From: Sulfolobus islandicus Y.N.15.51 | GTDB taxonomy: Archaea; Thermoproteota; Thermoprotei_A; Sulfolobales; Sulfolobaceae | Reading direction: 5' to 3' | NCBI RefSeq assembly: GCF_000022485.1 | Contig: NC_012623.1 | Coordinates: forward strand, 2,666,674 to 2,730,673 | DNA: 64,000 nucleotides | Shown: in pieces, positions 55,519 through 63,322 of the stretch | How the letters are laid out: the number at the start of each line of letters is the position of its first letter | Position numbering within the stretch: the stretch's first letter is position 1 | Position numbers and translations under genes: made by a program | Notes under the pieces: model-generated | Told to the model about the DNA's origin: nothing | The model's database searches: none | The model's input: only the letters and a program-made list of their open reading frames with translations

Positions 55519-58401
55519 ATGGAATGGAGAGTAATTATCATAACAATTCTTTTAATTATATCTCTTATCCCATTAACCTCAGTATATCATAGCAACGCCA
55601 AACCCTTGCCATTATCTCCGTTAAATTCTAATGACCCAGGGATAACTTTCTACGATGAGCAAATATTCATGACATTAAATGCGTATCCAGTTAGTACAAA
55701 TTTAATAGCTTATGTAAAAGTAATTTCGCAAACCAGCGATTCTGGTTACGGTCCGGCATATTTGCTAAACGCAATAACCAACAATGACTGGTGGTATCAA
55801 ATTGGTGTAGCCTATAATTGGCCTTATACAAATGGTTCATTTGACCCAGGATTCCATATGATCTACATGGTTTGGAATAGCAGTGGGGATCCGGTAATTG
55901 GACCAGTTTTGCTTAGTTTTAACGGAAATGTGAATAATGGAGATGAGATAACGTTGGAAATTGAAATATCGAATGGTAATATAGTACTTTCTGCCTATGA
56001 TAATAGCACTGGTGCTAAAGCCGTTGCGACTTTTAACACCAATGGTGCATCGAGTATCGTTACAGATCTTAACTTTTTACATGGCTACATAACTGGATTA
56101 ATGACGGAATGGTATCACCTTAGAGCATATTTCGGAGGTGAACTCGGAGTGGTGTATAGATTACAATATTTAACAACAAGCTTCACTTTAGGTATTAATG
56201 AAATGTATTTAACCTCCCCTCCACAAAGTATAGCGTCTAATGAGGTAGCATACTCAGTCTCAAATAACTATACCTTTTATGATTTATCCTATGTAGGAGC
56301 ATATGCTACGTCAAATGGATATTACTTTATAACTGGCGATTTATACCCGATATTCTTAAAATATAAGGTGGTTGGAGGCAGTTTTAATATACCAATAAAC
56401 GTTACGTATTTTTACGATAGTTTTAAGGAGACTGCGAGATTACCTTCCTTGATTTTTGTAGATTCTAATTCTAATATAAGTTTACCATCTATGGTTTTAA
56501 ATGGATTAAGTAGGATTGTTAGTTTAAATTCTACGCCAATTCTGGCAAATAGAAGTGGCAATCTAACAGTATACTATCAACTTCAGTATTTTATTAATAT
56601 AAACGTCCCAGTAAACGCTAGTATTAATGGAATTTATACAACTCTAAGTAGTGGGTGGTATAACGCATCCATAAAAGTTACAATCAGCCCATTTACATAT
56701 TATCCTAACAGTTCGAGAATAATGGTATTTCCATATCCAATGAGTCAGTTTACACTAAATAATCCTATTAATCTCAGCATAACTTATATTTTGCAGTATT
56801 ACGTACACGTTAACTCATTAATCCCGCTTTTTGGTTCAATAAATGGTACTAATAGTACTATTTTCTCAGGATGGTATAATCAGAATACTATTATACAAAT
56901 TTATAACATAACATTCTATCAGAGTAATGAAACTAGAGCGATAATTACTAAGATTTTACCCGCAAATAAAATCCTCGTAAACATGTCTTATACAATAACT
57001 GTAGATGAGTTGGTGCAATATTATATTGTTGTGAAATCACAAATACCCATTTATGCACTCATTAATGGAAGTAACAATACATTAACTAGTAACTGGTATA
57101 ATAGAGGGACAACTATTAGTGTAGAAAACATAACATATTATGGGCCAAATAATGAATATAGAGACATAATAATTGCTATTTTACCTTCCAAAAATATTAC
57201 GGTTGAAAATCCAGTCACAATATCAATCATAACTGTAAAGCAGTATCCTCTAACTGTTTATTCCAAGATTCCAGTTTACGCATTAGTCAATGGTACTAAC
57301 GAGACTTTACAAAAATACTCTTGGTTCAATGCTGGAAGTAGAATACAGATAGAGAATATCACATACTACATAAATAGTTCTGCAAGACTTCTCATGGAAA
57401 AAGTTTTACCCTACTCAAACTTTACATTACTGCAACCAATCAATGTAACTATAATTACACTACCTCAGTATTTCTTAAATATTAGTAGTAACTATCCCGT
57501 TTACATATTCTTCAACGGTAAAAATGCCACTCTAAGTAACGGATGGTATAATAACGGTACTGAAATTGAACTATATTCGACCTGGTATATCAATCAAACT
57601 GAAAGACAACACTTAGTTAGTATTAGTCTAAATGGAAAGTCGACTTCCGTTAGTGTTATAATAATTAATGAGCCAATCTCATTAAAACTACAATACGTGC
57701 TACAATATTATATAGACTTAATTTCCAATATACCAATTAAAGCCTTAATCAATTCAACCTTAATTACTTTTAGTCCAGGGTGGTATAATACCGGAACGCT
57801 TATTTCTTTCATAAACATGTCATATTACGTTTCCAACAATACGAGATATGTAATATTATCTATAGTACCATTTAACTTTACAGTAAATAGAAGCATAACT
57901 GTAAAGGTAACCACGATAAAAGAATACTTAGTTACTGTGAATACACCCGTATTGATTACAATAGCAAATAGAACCGTAAATACAAGCGAAATATGGGTAC
58001 CAGCTGGACAAACTATATTAATACCTAAGTACGTCAATATTAGCAATAATGTAAGGATATTTTATAACACTACTTCATACCTAATAAACGTAATCCAACC
58101 AACTAATATTAATGTTAAGCCAGTAAAGGAATATTTTGTAACTATAAATGGGAGTTCAGAATGGCTCCCAGCTGGAAGTGTGATAACGTTAACCCACTCT
58201 ATACCGATATACGAACAAGGCAAATGGATAGGCACTTATAACGTTAGTAATGGTATGACAATAACTGTAAATGAGCTAATAACTGAGACTTTGGTAAAGA
58301 CCTTAAATGGGACTTTTGTAGGAAGTATCGTAATAGTAATTGCAATTATCATTGGAGGAATACTGCTCTTAACTATAAGGAGATCCAGACCAAAGTTCTA
58401 A
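55519..58401 (+). CDS. large exported surface protein with tandem ~75-residue repeats (thermopsin-like N-terminus possible)
   Basis: A 960-residue exported protein. A signal peptide (MEWRVIIITILLIISLIPL) starts at ATG 55519, 26 nt below a TTAAAAAG box; the frame extends to 55441, but this would bury the signal. Residues ~40-280 form a beta-rich domain (GYGPAYLLNAITNNDWWYQIGV), perhaps related to thermopsin-type proteins. The rest holds seven or so repeats of ~75 residues with the pattern Q-Y-x4-V-x-S-x-I-P-x-x-A-L-I-N-G...L-x-x-G-W-Y-N-x-G-T. A single C-terminal transmembrane helix and a basic tail (RRSRPKF) anchor it. Many N-glycosylation sequons (N-x-S/T) are present. Confidence 0.75.
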   Translation: MEWRVIIITILLIISLIPLTSVYHSNAKPLPLSPLNSNDPGITFYDEQIFMTLNAYPVSTNLIAYVKVISQTSDSGYGPAYLLNAITNNDWWYQIGVAYNWPYTNGSFDPGFHMIYMVWNSSGDPVIGPVLLSFNGNVNNGDEITLEIEISNGNIVLSAYDNSTGAKAVATFNTNGASSIVTDLNFLHGYITGLMTEWYHLRAYFGGELGVVYRLQYLTTSFTLGINEMYLTSPPQSIASNEVAYSVSNNYTFYDLSYVGAYATSNGYYFITGDLYPIFLKYKVVGGSFNIPINVTYFYDSFKETARLPSLIFVDSNSNISLPSMVLNGLSRIVSLNSTPILANRSGNLTVYYQLQYFININVPVNASINGIYTTLSSGWYNASIKVTISPFTYYPNSSRIMVFPYPMSQFTLNNPINLSITYILQYYVHVNSLIPLFGSINGTNSTIFSGWYNQNTIIQIYNITFYQSNETRAIITKILPANKILVNMSYTITVDELVQYYIVVKSQIPIYALINGSNNTLTSNWYNRGTTISVENITYYGPNNEYRDIIIAILPSKNITVENPVTISIITVKQYPLTVYSKIPVYALVNGTNETLQKYSWFNAGSRIQIENITYYINSSARLLMEKVLPYSNFTLLQPINVTIITLPQYFLNISSNYPVYIFFNGKNATLSNGWYNNGTEIELYSTWYINQTERQHLVSISLNGKSTSVSVIIINEPISLKLQYVLQYYIDLISNIPIKALINSTLITFSPGWYNTGTLISFINMSYYVSNNTRYVILSIVPFNFTVNRSITVKVTTIKEYLVTVNTPVLITIANRTVNTSEIWVPAGQTILIPKYVNISNNVRIFYNTTSYLINVIQPTNINVKPVKEYFVTINGSSEWLPAGSVITLTHSIPIYEQGKWIGTYNVSNGMTITVNELITETLVKTLNGTFVGSIVIVIAIIIGGILLLTIRRSRPKF

Positions 58402-58402
58402 G

Positions 58403-59764
58403 TTATTTAACTTTTTTGTATATTACTATATTTATTATAATTAATGAGATAATTGAGAAAATTAGAGAGTAATATACGTTAGCAAAGAATACTAATAAAG
58501 CGGCTACGCCTATAATTGAGTTTATTTCTATTTCCCTTATTAGTAGCGATAATGGATCCGCAATCATTATTCCTTTTCCTTTAATAACATTATTATACGA
58601 TATGAAAAGACTAAGTTCCACACTAGCTATTAATGACGGTAACATAATCAGACTTAAATAAGCGTGATTAAAAAATGAAAAGATTAGAACATCTATCAGA
58701 TAGATTATCAAAATAATTAATAGTTTCGAAATATAAGAGCTTCTTAACCCTGATGGTAGGGATAGTAATAGTTGAATTCCAGAGGCTTCAAGTAATATTA
58801 GCATTATTGAGGATGTTGTTATCATAAAGATTGTATAAAAGATCGCATAAATGGGCACAAAAAACGAGAAAATGAATGCAAATACGGGTATGGTTAGTAA
58901 GAAACTAGCTTGAGGCACTCTAAGAAGACCCTTGATATCTTTATGAAGATATGTTATTAATGGAGACTGCAATTTTATACTATATTTTGTAGAATAATGA
59001 GAAGTAACCCTAAATGATAAGAATTTCAAGGCTTGATTATATGCAAAGACTATGGAAAGACCAGTGTAAAGCAGGGAGAGTAAAAGACCCTCAACATTTA
59101 AGAAACCAAAAGGAAAGATCAGTAAAATGTAGGGGGGAAGAATTAGGTATCTAAAGGTAAAACCGTAAGGTAGTATTATAAATATTATCCAAATTAGCGA
59201 TGTTCCTACCCTAAATAGCGCAGAAGTTATTCCTAATCTTATTCTTTTCCCCAAGAGTATTACCAACGCAAAGGAAAGTGAAAAGAAAAATACTATTTCA
59301 AGTTCAGCCATAAGGGCTTGTAAAACAGAAAGTGTTATTATATAAGTAGAAATAGGAGCAATTACTATCGATGCTAAAAAACCATAGTAAAAAAATTCAA
59401 ATATACCTCTAAATACAGCAATATTTATATCTCTCTCAGTAAGAGGAAGCGATAGTAAGAAAGTTTTTAGATCATAATTTGTTACGAAGAAAATTACATT
59501 CAATCCGGTAGTGAAAATATTGGCAAGTATAATTAAATCTAGAAATATAAAGGAAAAAGGAGCATCTTTATTTATTATAGAGATAGATGCCGAAACTACG
59601 GTTGCTATGGTGTATGCAATAATATTACTTATCTTGATTGTAACTGCATTTCTCTTGATTTTGCTAATCGCATCTGGCTTAGGTGATAAACCAAAAGACC
59701 TGCTTGTATACATTAAATAGATTATTTGCTTGTAAACCACATCATGAATCTTTACGTTACTCAT
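58403..59764 (-). CDS. ABC transporter membrane protein (exporter type)
   Basis: A 453-residue membrane protein with about ten or more transmembrane segments, of the ABC-2-like permease kind that pairs with a single ATPase. It has no recognised soluble domain. Its ATG overlaps the ATPase stop by four bases (ATGA). It converges on the surface protein gene with a one-base gap. The substrate is unknown; placement hints at envelope function. Confidence 0.7.
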   Translation of the reverse strand: MSNVKIHDVVYKQIIYLMYTSRSFGLSPKPDAISKIKRNAVTIKISNIIAYTIATVVSASISIINKDAPFSFIFLDLIILANIFTTGLNVIFFVTNYDLKTFLLSLPLTERDINIAVFRGIFEFFYYGFLASIVIAPISTYIITLSVLQALMAELEIVFFFSLSFALVILLGKRIRLGITSALFRVGTSLIWIIFIILPYGFTFRYLILPPYILLIFPFGFLNVEGLLLSLLYTGLSIVFAYNQALKFLSFRVTSHYSTKYSIKLQSPLITYLHKDIKGLLRVPQASFLLTIPVFAFIFSFFVPIYAIFYTIFMITTSSIMLILLEASGIQLLLSLPSGLRSSYISKLLIILIIYLIDVLIFSFFNHAYLSLIMLPSLIASVELSLFISYNNVIKGKGIMIADPLSLLIREIEINSIIGVAALLVFFANVYYSLIFSIISLIIINIVIYKKVK

Positions 59765-60489
59765 TCCAATCCCTTCAGTATATCCTTTATCTCCTCATCT
59801 AATCCAGTAACGGATAGGAAAACGTCTTCAAGAGATCTCCCGGCTTCTCTAATGTTATCTGAAGAAGCCTCCATTACCATTATTCCTCTATTCATTATAC
59901 CTATTCTATTACAGATTTTTTCTGCGACTTCCATTATATGCGTGGAAAACAATACTCCACCTCCATTCTTAACATGATTCTGAATTAGTTCCTTAAGGAC
60001 TCTAACCGATAGAACATCTAACGCGTTGAAAGGTTCGTCAAGGATTAATAATTTAGGTTCATGAATTAAGGATAATAATATAGAAACTTTTTGTTTATTC
60101 CCTATAGATAAGGAGGCTATGGGTGTATTCATGAACATTTCTAAGGAAAATGCCCTAATTAACGCGTTTATTCTGTTCACATCTTTAATTCCTCTTAAAC
60201 TTGAGACGAAACTTATTATCTCAGCCGGTGTCATGTATTCATAAAGAGCTGGTTGTTCAGGGACATAACCAACGTAATTTTTCACAATTTTGTCCTTATT
60301 ACTAATTCCTAAGATTTCTATCCCACCCACAAAAGGTACCATATCCATTATGGCCTTCAACGTACTGCTTTTCCCAGCTCCATTAGGACCTAAAAGACAA
60401 TATACTTCTGAGTTTATAGAAAAACTTAGCGAGTTAACTGCGATAAAAGAGCCATATTTCACTGTAAGGTTTCTAACACTTAAGAGCAT
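59761..60489 (-). CDS. ABC transporter ATP-binding protein
   Basis: A 242-residue ABC ATPase with Walker A GPNGAGKSS (about residue 34), Q-loop GYVPEQPALYE (about residue 74), signature LSIGNKQKVSILLSL (about residue 125), Walker B LLILDEP (about residue 147) and the switch His of STHIMEV. It powers the large permease encoded just downstream. A start ATG at 60489 is preceded by the spacer to the PCMT gene. Confidence 0.88.
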   Translation of the reverse strand: MLLSVRNLTVKYGSFIAVNSLSFSINSEVYCLLGPNGAGKSSTLKAIMDMVPFVGGIEILGISNKDKIVKNYVGYVPEQPALYEYMTPAEIISFVSSLRGIKDVNRINALIRAFSLEMFMNTPIASLSIGNKQKVSILLSLIHEPKLLILDEPFNALDVLSVRVLKELIQNHVKNGGGVLFSTHIMEVAEKICNRIGIMNRGIMVMEASSDNIREAGRSLEDVFLSVTGLDEEIKDILKGLE

Positions 60490-60535
60490 TATATAAATAA
60501 ACGTATCACACTATTATTAACCTTTAATCTTTAAG

Positions 60536-61246
60536 CTAATTTTGATTCATGAATTTTGACAGCAACCTATTTACCTTTTCCTCTAATTTTTTTATTCTCC
60601 TCTCGTTTGGATCGTCATTATCATAAAATCCAAATAATCCTCTCATTTTCATAAATATCACATCCCCAATTCTTTCTATCTTAGGCTCATAACCAGTTTT
60701 AGTAATTCTATAAAGACCTTGGGCTTTTTCACCTCCTATTGGTACTACCATGATCCCGTTTTCCTTAAGTTGATCGTATAGCTTACAAGGTATAGTTGGT
60801 GCAGCTGCCCATACTACGATCCGATCATAAGGGGCCTCTTTCTCATATCCTAAACTTCCATCCGTCTTCAGTAATTTAATTAGGGGGTATCTGATCAGAA
60901 GAACATTTTTAGCGTACTCAAACATCGTATCATCGATCTCGATAGATACAATGTTATTCTCACCAACTACTTCAGCTATCAGTGCTGTGTAATAACCTAT
61001 ACCAGTACCTATCTCTAAAACCTTCTGATTTTCTTCTAAATTAAGAATATCAAGAATATATATGCCTAAACTTAGCGCCGTTGTCGTAATGTTAGGTGTT
61101 ACATAAAAGGGTTTATCTATATAATTTGGCTCATATGCGTATTTTTTCAATAGTTGCGGCAAAAAGTCTTCTCTATTAACTTTGATAAATGCATTAGCCA
61201 ACTTTGAATTTTTTATAGATCTTAATAAGTCTTCTTTTGCACCCAT
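60536..61246 (-). CDS. pcm: protein-L-isoaspartate O-methyltransferase
   Basis: A 236-residue PCMT. VLEIGTGIGYYTALIAEV (about residue 72) is the SAM-binding motif; the family start FVKVNREDFLP (here AFIKVNREDFLPQ) is near residue 20. It repairs isoaspartyl residues in aged proteins, valuable for a thermophile. A C-terminal extension of about 40 residues with NDDPNERRIKKLEEKVNRLLSKF, probably a short coiled coil, is present. Confidence 0.88.
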   Translation of the reverse strand: MGAKEDLLRSIKNSKLANAFIKVNREDFLPQLLKKYAYEPNYIDKPFYVTPNITTTALSLGIYILDILNLEENQKVLEIGTGIGYYTALIAEVVGENNIVSIEIDDTMFEYAKNVLLIRYPLIKLLKTDGSLGYEKEAPYDRIVVWAAAPTIPCKLYDQLKENGIMVVPIGGEKAQGLYRITKTGYEPKIERIGDVIFMKMRGLFGFYDNDDPNERRIKKLEEKVNRLLSKFMNQN

Positions 61247-61479
61247 ACTTATTAACTATTTGAAGACATTTTTTAATAAATATGATGATAGACCCCTACC
61301 TAAAAGAAGATACTCCTACGGTTGCAAACTCAAGTCTATTAGAGGCGAAGCGTGTAGTGACTTCTCGATCCTACTTTGTGAATTTCTTCAATTTTTATCA
61401 AAACTAATCTAAAATTTACTTTTTAATCAACACTTGATTTTGAATTTAAGAAAAATTAACGAGTCAAATATCTAAGAAA
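61247..61479. other. unexplained spacer with a coding-like patch
   Basis: About 230 bases without a defined gene. Bases about 61290-61410 are less AT-rich and encode in one frame (PLPKRRYSYGCKLKS...RGEACSDFSILL) a peptide that looks like the relic of something repeated in the genome. I do not recognise its source. A GAAGCG...TGACTTC inverted repeat lies near 61347-61364. From 61415 on the DNA is plain AT-rich spacer. Confidence 0.35.
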
Positions 61480-61509
61480 GTTGAAGGATTCAACAAAACA
61501 TCTCGACCC
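61480..61509 (+). repeat. 30-bp direct repeat, left copy
   Basis: This 30-bp stretch, ending CAACAAAACATCTCGACCC, matches 63257-63286 at 25 of 30 positions (19-base end CAACAAA[AG]CATCTCGACCC). The two copies flank the IS5-type remnant together with the IS110 element inside it. Confidence 0.6.
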
Positions 61510-61592
61510 AGGGTTATGGTGTCAGGTGGAGGATTGAGTCCTTATTCTCTGCCGTGAAGCGTACTTTTGGGGAATCTGTTAGGGCTACAAGG
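61509..61592 (+). pseudogene. IS5-type transposase fragment, left piece
   Basis: The frame reads GYGVRWRIESLFSAVKRTFGESVRATR, typical of the C-terminal part of an IS5/Tnp_1 DDE transposase (RW-x-[IV]-E-x-x-FS-x-x-KR), with the final Glu in RIES. The 5' two thirds of the gene are absent. It is cut at 61592 by the IS110 element and continues in frame at 63075. Confidence 0.75.
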
Positions 61593-61619
61593 CACTACAT
61601 GCTGACGCCTCTAACAAAC

Positions 61620-62780
61620 CTATGGGGATAACGAGTCTAGCGCGTCTCCCACGTCGAAGTCCTTGACATTAACTTCCTTACCCCTAGGAATCCTAAAACT
61701 CTTCTTGACAACTCCCTTGTAAACACCGTCCTTTATAACATGATAACAAATGCTTGCAAGCTTTCCGGCAAGAGCACAAGTAGCTTGAGTAACACTCTTC
61801 CCCCTAGCAATAAGCCTCTCATAATACCCTTTAAAAGGCTCAAGACCCCTAGCAACCTTGGCAACCAAGTAGAGAGCTCTACGCAAATACTTATTACCCC
61901 TAATCATACCGGAGTGAGACTCGCTATCACCACTCTGCTTAGTTTTGGGTGCAAAGCTTGCATAAGCCCTAGCAGCCTTAGAACTGGAAAAACGGGAAAC
62001 ATCACCGAACTCAGCGTAAATAGTTGCAGCACTAATCAAACCAATCCCGGGGATCTTACTCAACTCAATTACTGGTTTTGGAATCTTGGAAATTATCATA
62101 TCCTCAACCTCCTTAATCATTTTCTCCAAGTTTTTTAACAGTTCAACTAATTGTTTTAACGCTAGTTTTTCCGCGTCGTTTAAGTTTCTCCCTAGTTTTT
62201 CTTTTAGTTCCTCCTTCTCTTCCTTGCTTAGTCCCTCCCCCTTTACTAGCTTTTCAAGTAGTTTTCTTCCCTTCTTGTCGAATGGTTGTATTTTATATCC
62301 CGCGAATTCTAATATTTTCCTTATCTCGTTCTTTACTTGTGTTGTCTTCTCTACTAAGCTTTCCCTATATCTCGTTAGTTCTCTTAGCTCCATTATTTCT
62401 CCTGTTGGTATGTATGATCCCTTGATTACTCCGGTCATGTGTGCTACTAGTAACCTTTGTGCGTCGAGTTTGTCTGTCTTTTTCCCTAGTATTTCTGTTA
62501 GGTGTAGTGGGTTTATTACTGTTACCTTGTATCCTTTTTCCGTTAGTTTTTCGTGTAGGTAGAAGTAATATATTCCAGTTGCCTCTATTATTCCTTCCTT
62601 ATATTCTCCTAGGAATTTAATTAGTTCCTCTATTCCCTCGTTGTCGTGGTTGAATTCCTTTACCTCCTTGACGTATACTGCTGATTTTTCTTGTTCTACT
62701 ACTAGTTCTCCCTTTGCTGCTGTTAGTTTGCTTTGTGAAATATCAATTGCGAAGGCCTTGTTTGTAACTTTTAATTCCAT
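61620..62780 (-). CDS. IS110-family transposase (DEDD/serine recombinase)
   Basis: A 386-residue intact IS110 transposase. The RuvC-like DEDD residues are visible: Asp in FAIDISQSKL (about residue 13), Glu in IIEATGIYY (about residue 66), and Asp pair in KTDKLDAQRL (about residues 102-105). The C-terminal Tnp domain contains KIPGIGLISAATIYAEFG and ASFAPKTKQSGDSESHSG, where the nucleophilic Ser lies, followed by RGNKYLRRALYLVA. No frameshift is visible. Such enzymes use a bridge RNA to pair with target and donor DNA. Confidence 0.9.
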   Translation of the reverse strand: MELKVTNKAFAIDISQSKLTAAKGELVVEQEKSAVYVKEVKEFNHDNEGIEELIKFLGEYKEGIIEATGIYYFYLHEKLTEKGYKVTVINPLHLTEILGKKTDKLDAQRLLVAHMTGVIKGSYIPTGEIMELRELTRYRESLVEKTTQVKNEIRKILEFAGYKIQPFDKKGRKLLEKLVKGEGLSKEEKEELKEKLGRNLNDAEKLALKQLVELLKNLEKMIKEVEDMIISKIPKPVIELSKIPGIGLISAATIYAEFGDVSRFSSSKAARAYASFAPKTKQSGDSESHSGMIRGNKYLRRALYLVAKVARGLEPFKGYYERLIARGKSVTQATCALAGKLASICYHVIKDGVYKGVVKKSFRIPRGKEVNVKDFDVGDALDSLSP

Positions 62781-62839
62781 GCTTGTGTATTACGCGTTTC
62801 TCGAGATATTTTTTGTTCTCATAATACCTTGTTTTCTTT

Positions 62840-62990
62840 GCATAGTGTTAAGTGTTTCAGCCCCTAGAGTATTTTGTTACAACCTCCTACTCGGGGGTTT
62901 TTATCCCCTCTTGTTAGATCGTTCTAGGGGCTTCACAGCTAGCCTTGTAGATGGGGTTTTATCCCCATGTTTTCTATGAGCTTATGTTGT
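62840..62990 (-). ncRNA. predicted bridge RNA of the IS110 element
   Basis: Read on the minus strand, the leader of the element folds into two loops. Loop 1 (about 62982-62937) has 5' side ATAGAAAAC, hairpin ATGGGG/CCCCAT (62968-62951) and 3' side CTACAAGG (62950-62943), closed by AGCT/AGCT. Loop 2 has a 9-bp stem (GCCCCTAGA at 62860-62868 with TCTAGGGGC at 62923-62931 on the plus strand), with an inner GGGG/CCCC hairpin. CTACAAGG is the complement of the right target CCTTGTAG, and TAGAAAAC matches the left target TAAAAAAC with one G-T wobble. Boundaries are approximate. Confidence 0.65.
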
Positions 62991-63074
62991 TTTTCTCCTT
63001 ACTTGTTTATTTCCTTTTCTCTTGTAATACTTGGTTTTATTCGTTCTCTTGTTTTGCGTGGATTGCCCCGTAGG

Positions 63075-63182
63075 AGTTTTTTAGGGCAAGTGGTTGAGGC
63101 TAAGCTCAAGTTCTGGGCTTACGCATGGATGGTCCACTTGGCTAATTCTGTAGTCGGTAGAGCTCCGGGTATTAGGGTGTGA
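63075..63182 (+). pseudogene. IS5-type transposase fragment, right piece
   Basis: The frame reads SFLGQVVEAKLKFWAYAWM then VHLANSVVGRAPGIRV and a TGA stop at 63180-63182. It is the C-terminal end of the same transposase as the left piece; the reading frame matches when the IS110 element is removed. The IS5 element's own right end may lie in the following 70 bases. Confidence 0.75.
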
Positions 63183-63256
63183 GCTTGCGAATAACGTTGA
63201 AATAAATATTAATTACTGAAAAATTCTCAGTGTATCATTTCATGCTTATGAAATAA

Positions 63257-63286
63257 ATTGAAGAGATCAACAAAGCATCTCGACCC
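63257..63286 (+). repeat. 30-bp direct repeat, right copy
   Basis: Same repeat as 61480-61509, with 25 of 30 bases identical and the same orientation. The copy ends CAACAAAGCATCTCGACCC. It lies about 37 bases before the start of the TenA-family gene. The pair may mark a duplication made when the IS5-type element or its host segment was inserted. Confidence 0.55.
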
Positions 63287-63322
63287 TGAAAATTTAAATA
63301 ATAGGCATATGCTATTTCCTTT

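Larger units (their letters stand above)
61593..63072 (-). mobile_element. IS110-family insertion sequence, 1480 bp, nested in an IS5 relic
   Basis: The element carries one IS110-type transposase on the minus strand, a 292-bp non-coding leader upstream of it and a 27-bp tail. The dinucleotide GG on both borders (61591-61592 and 63073-63074; CC on the minus strand) is the only duplication; this fits the short core of IS110 elements, which have no inverted repeats. Removing the element plus one GG restores the transposase frame ...VRATR-SFLGQVV..., which fixes the borders exactly. In size it is close to Sulfolobus IS110 types such as ISC1491; the name is unverified. Confidence 0.85.

Noticed and set aside
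62086-62562. 158-codon plus-strand frame rich in Ser and Phe inside the IS110 transposase
   Set aside because: It is the antisense shadow of the intact transposase; composition reflects reverse codons for Lys, Glu and Leu.
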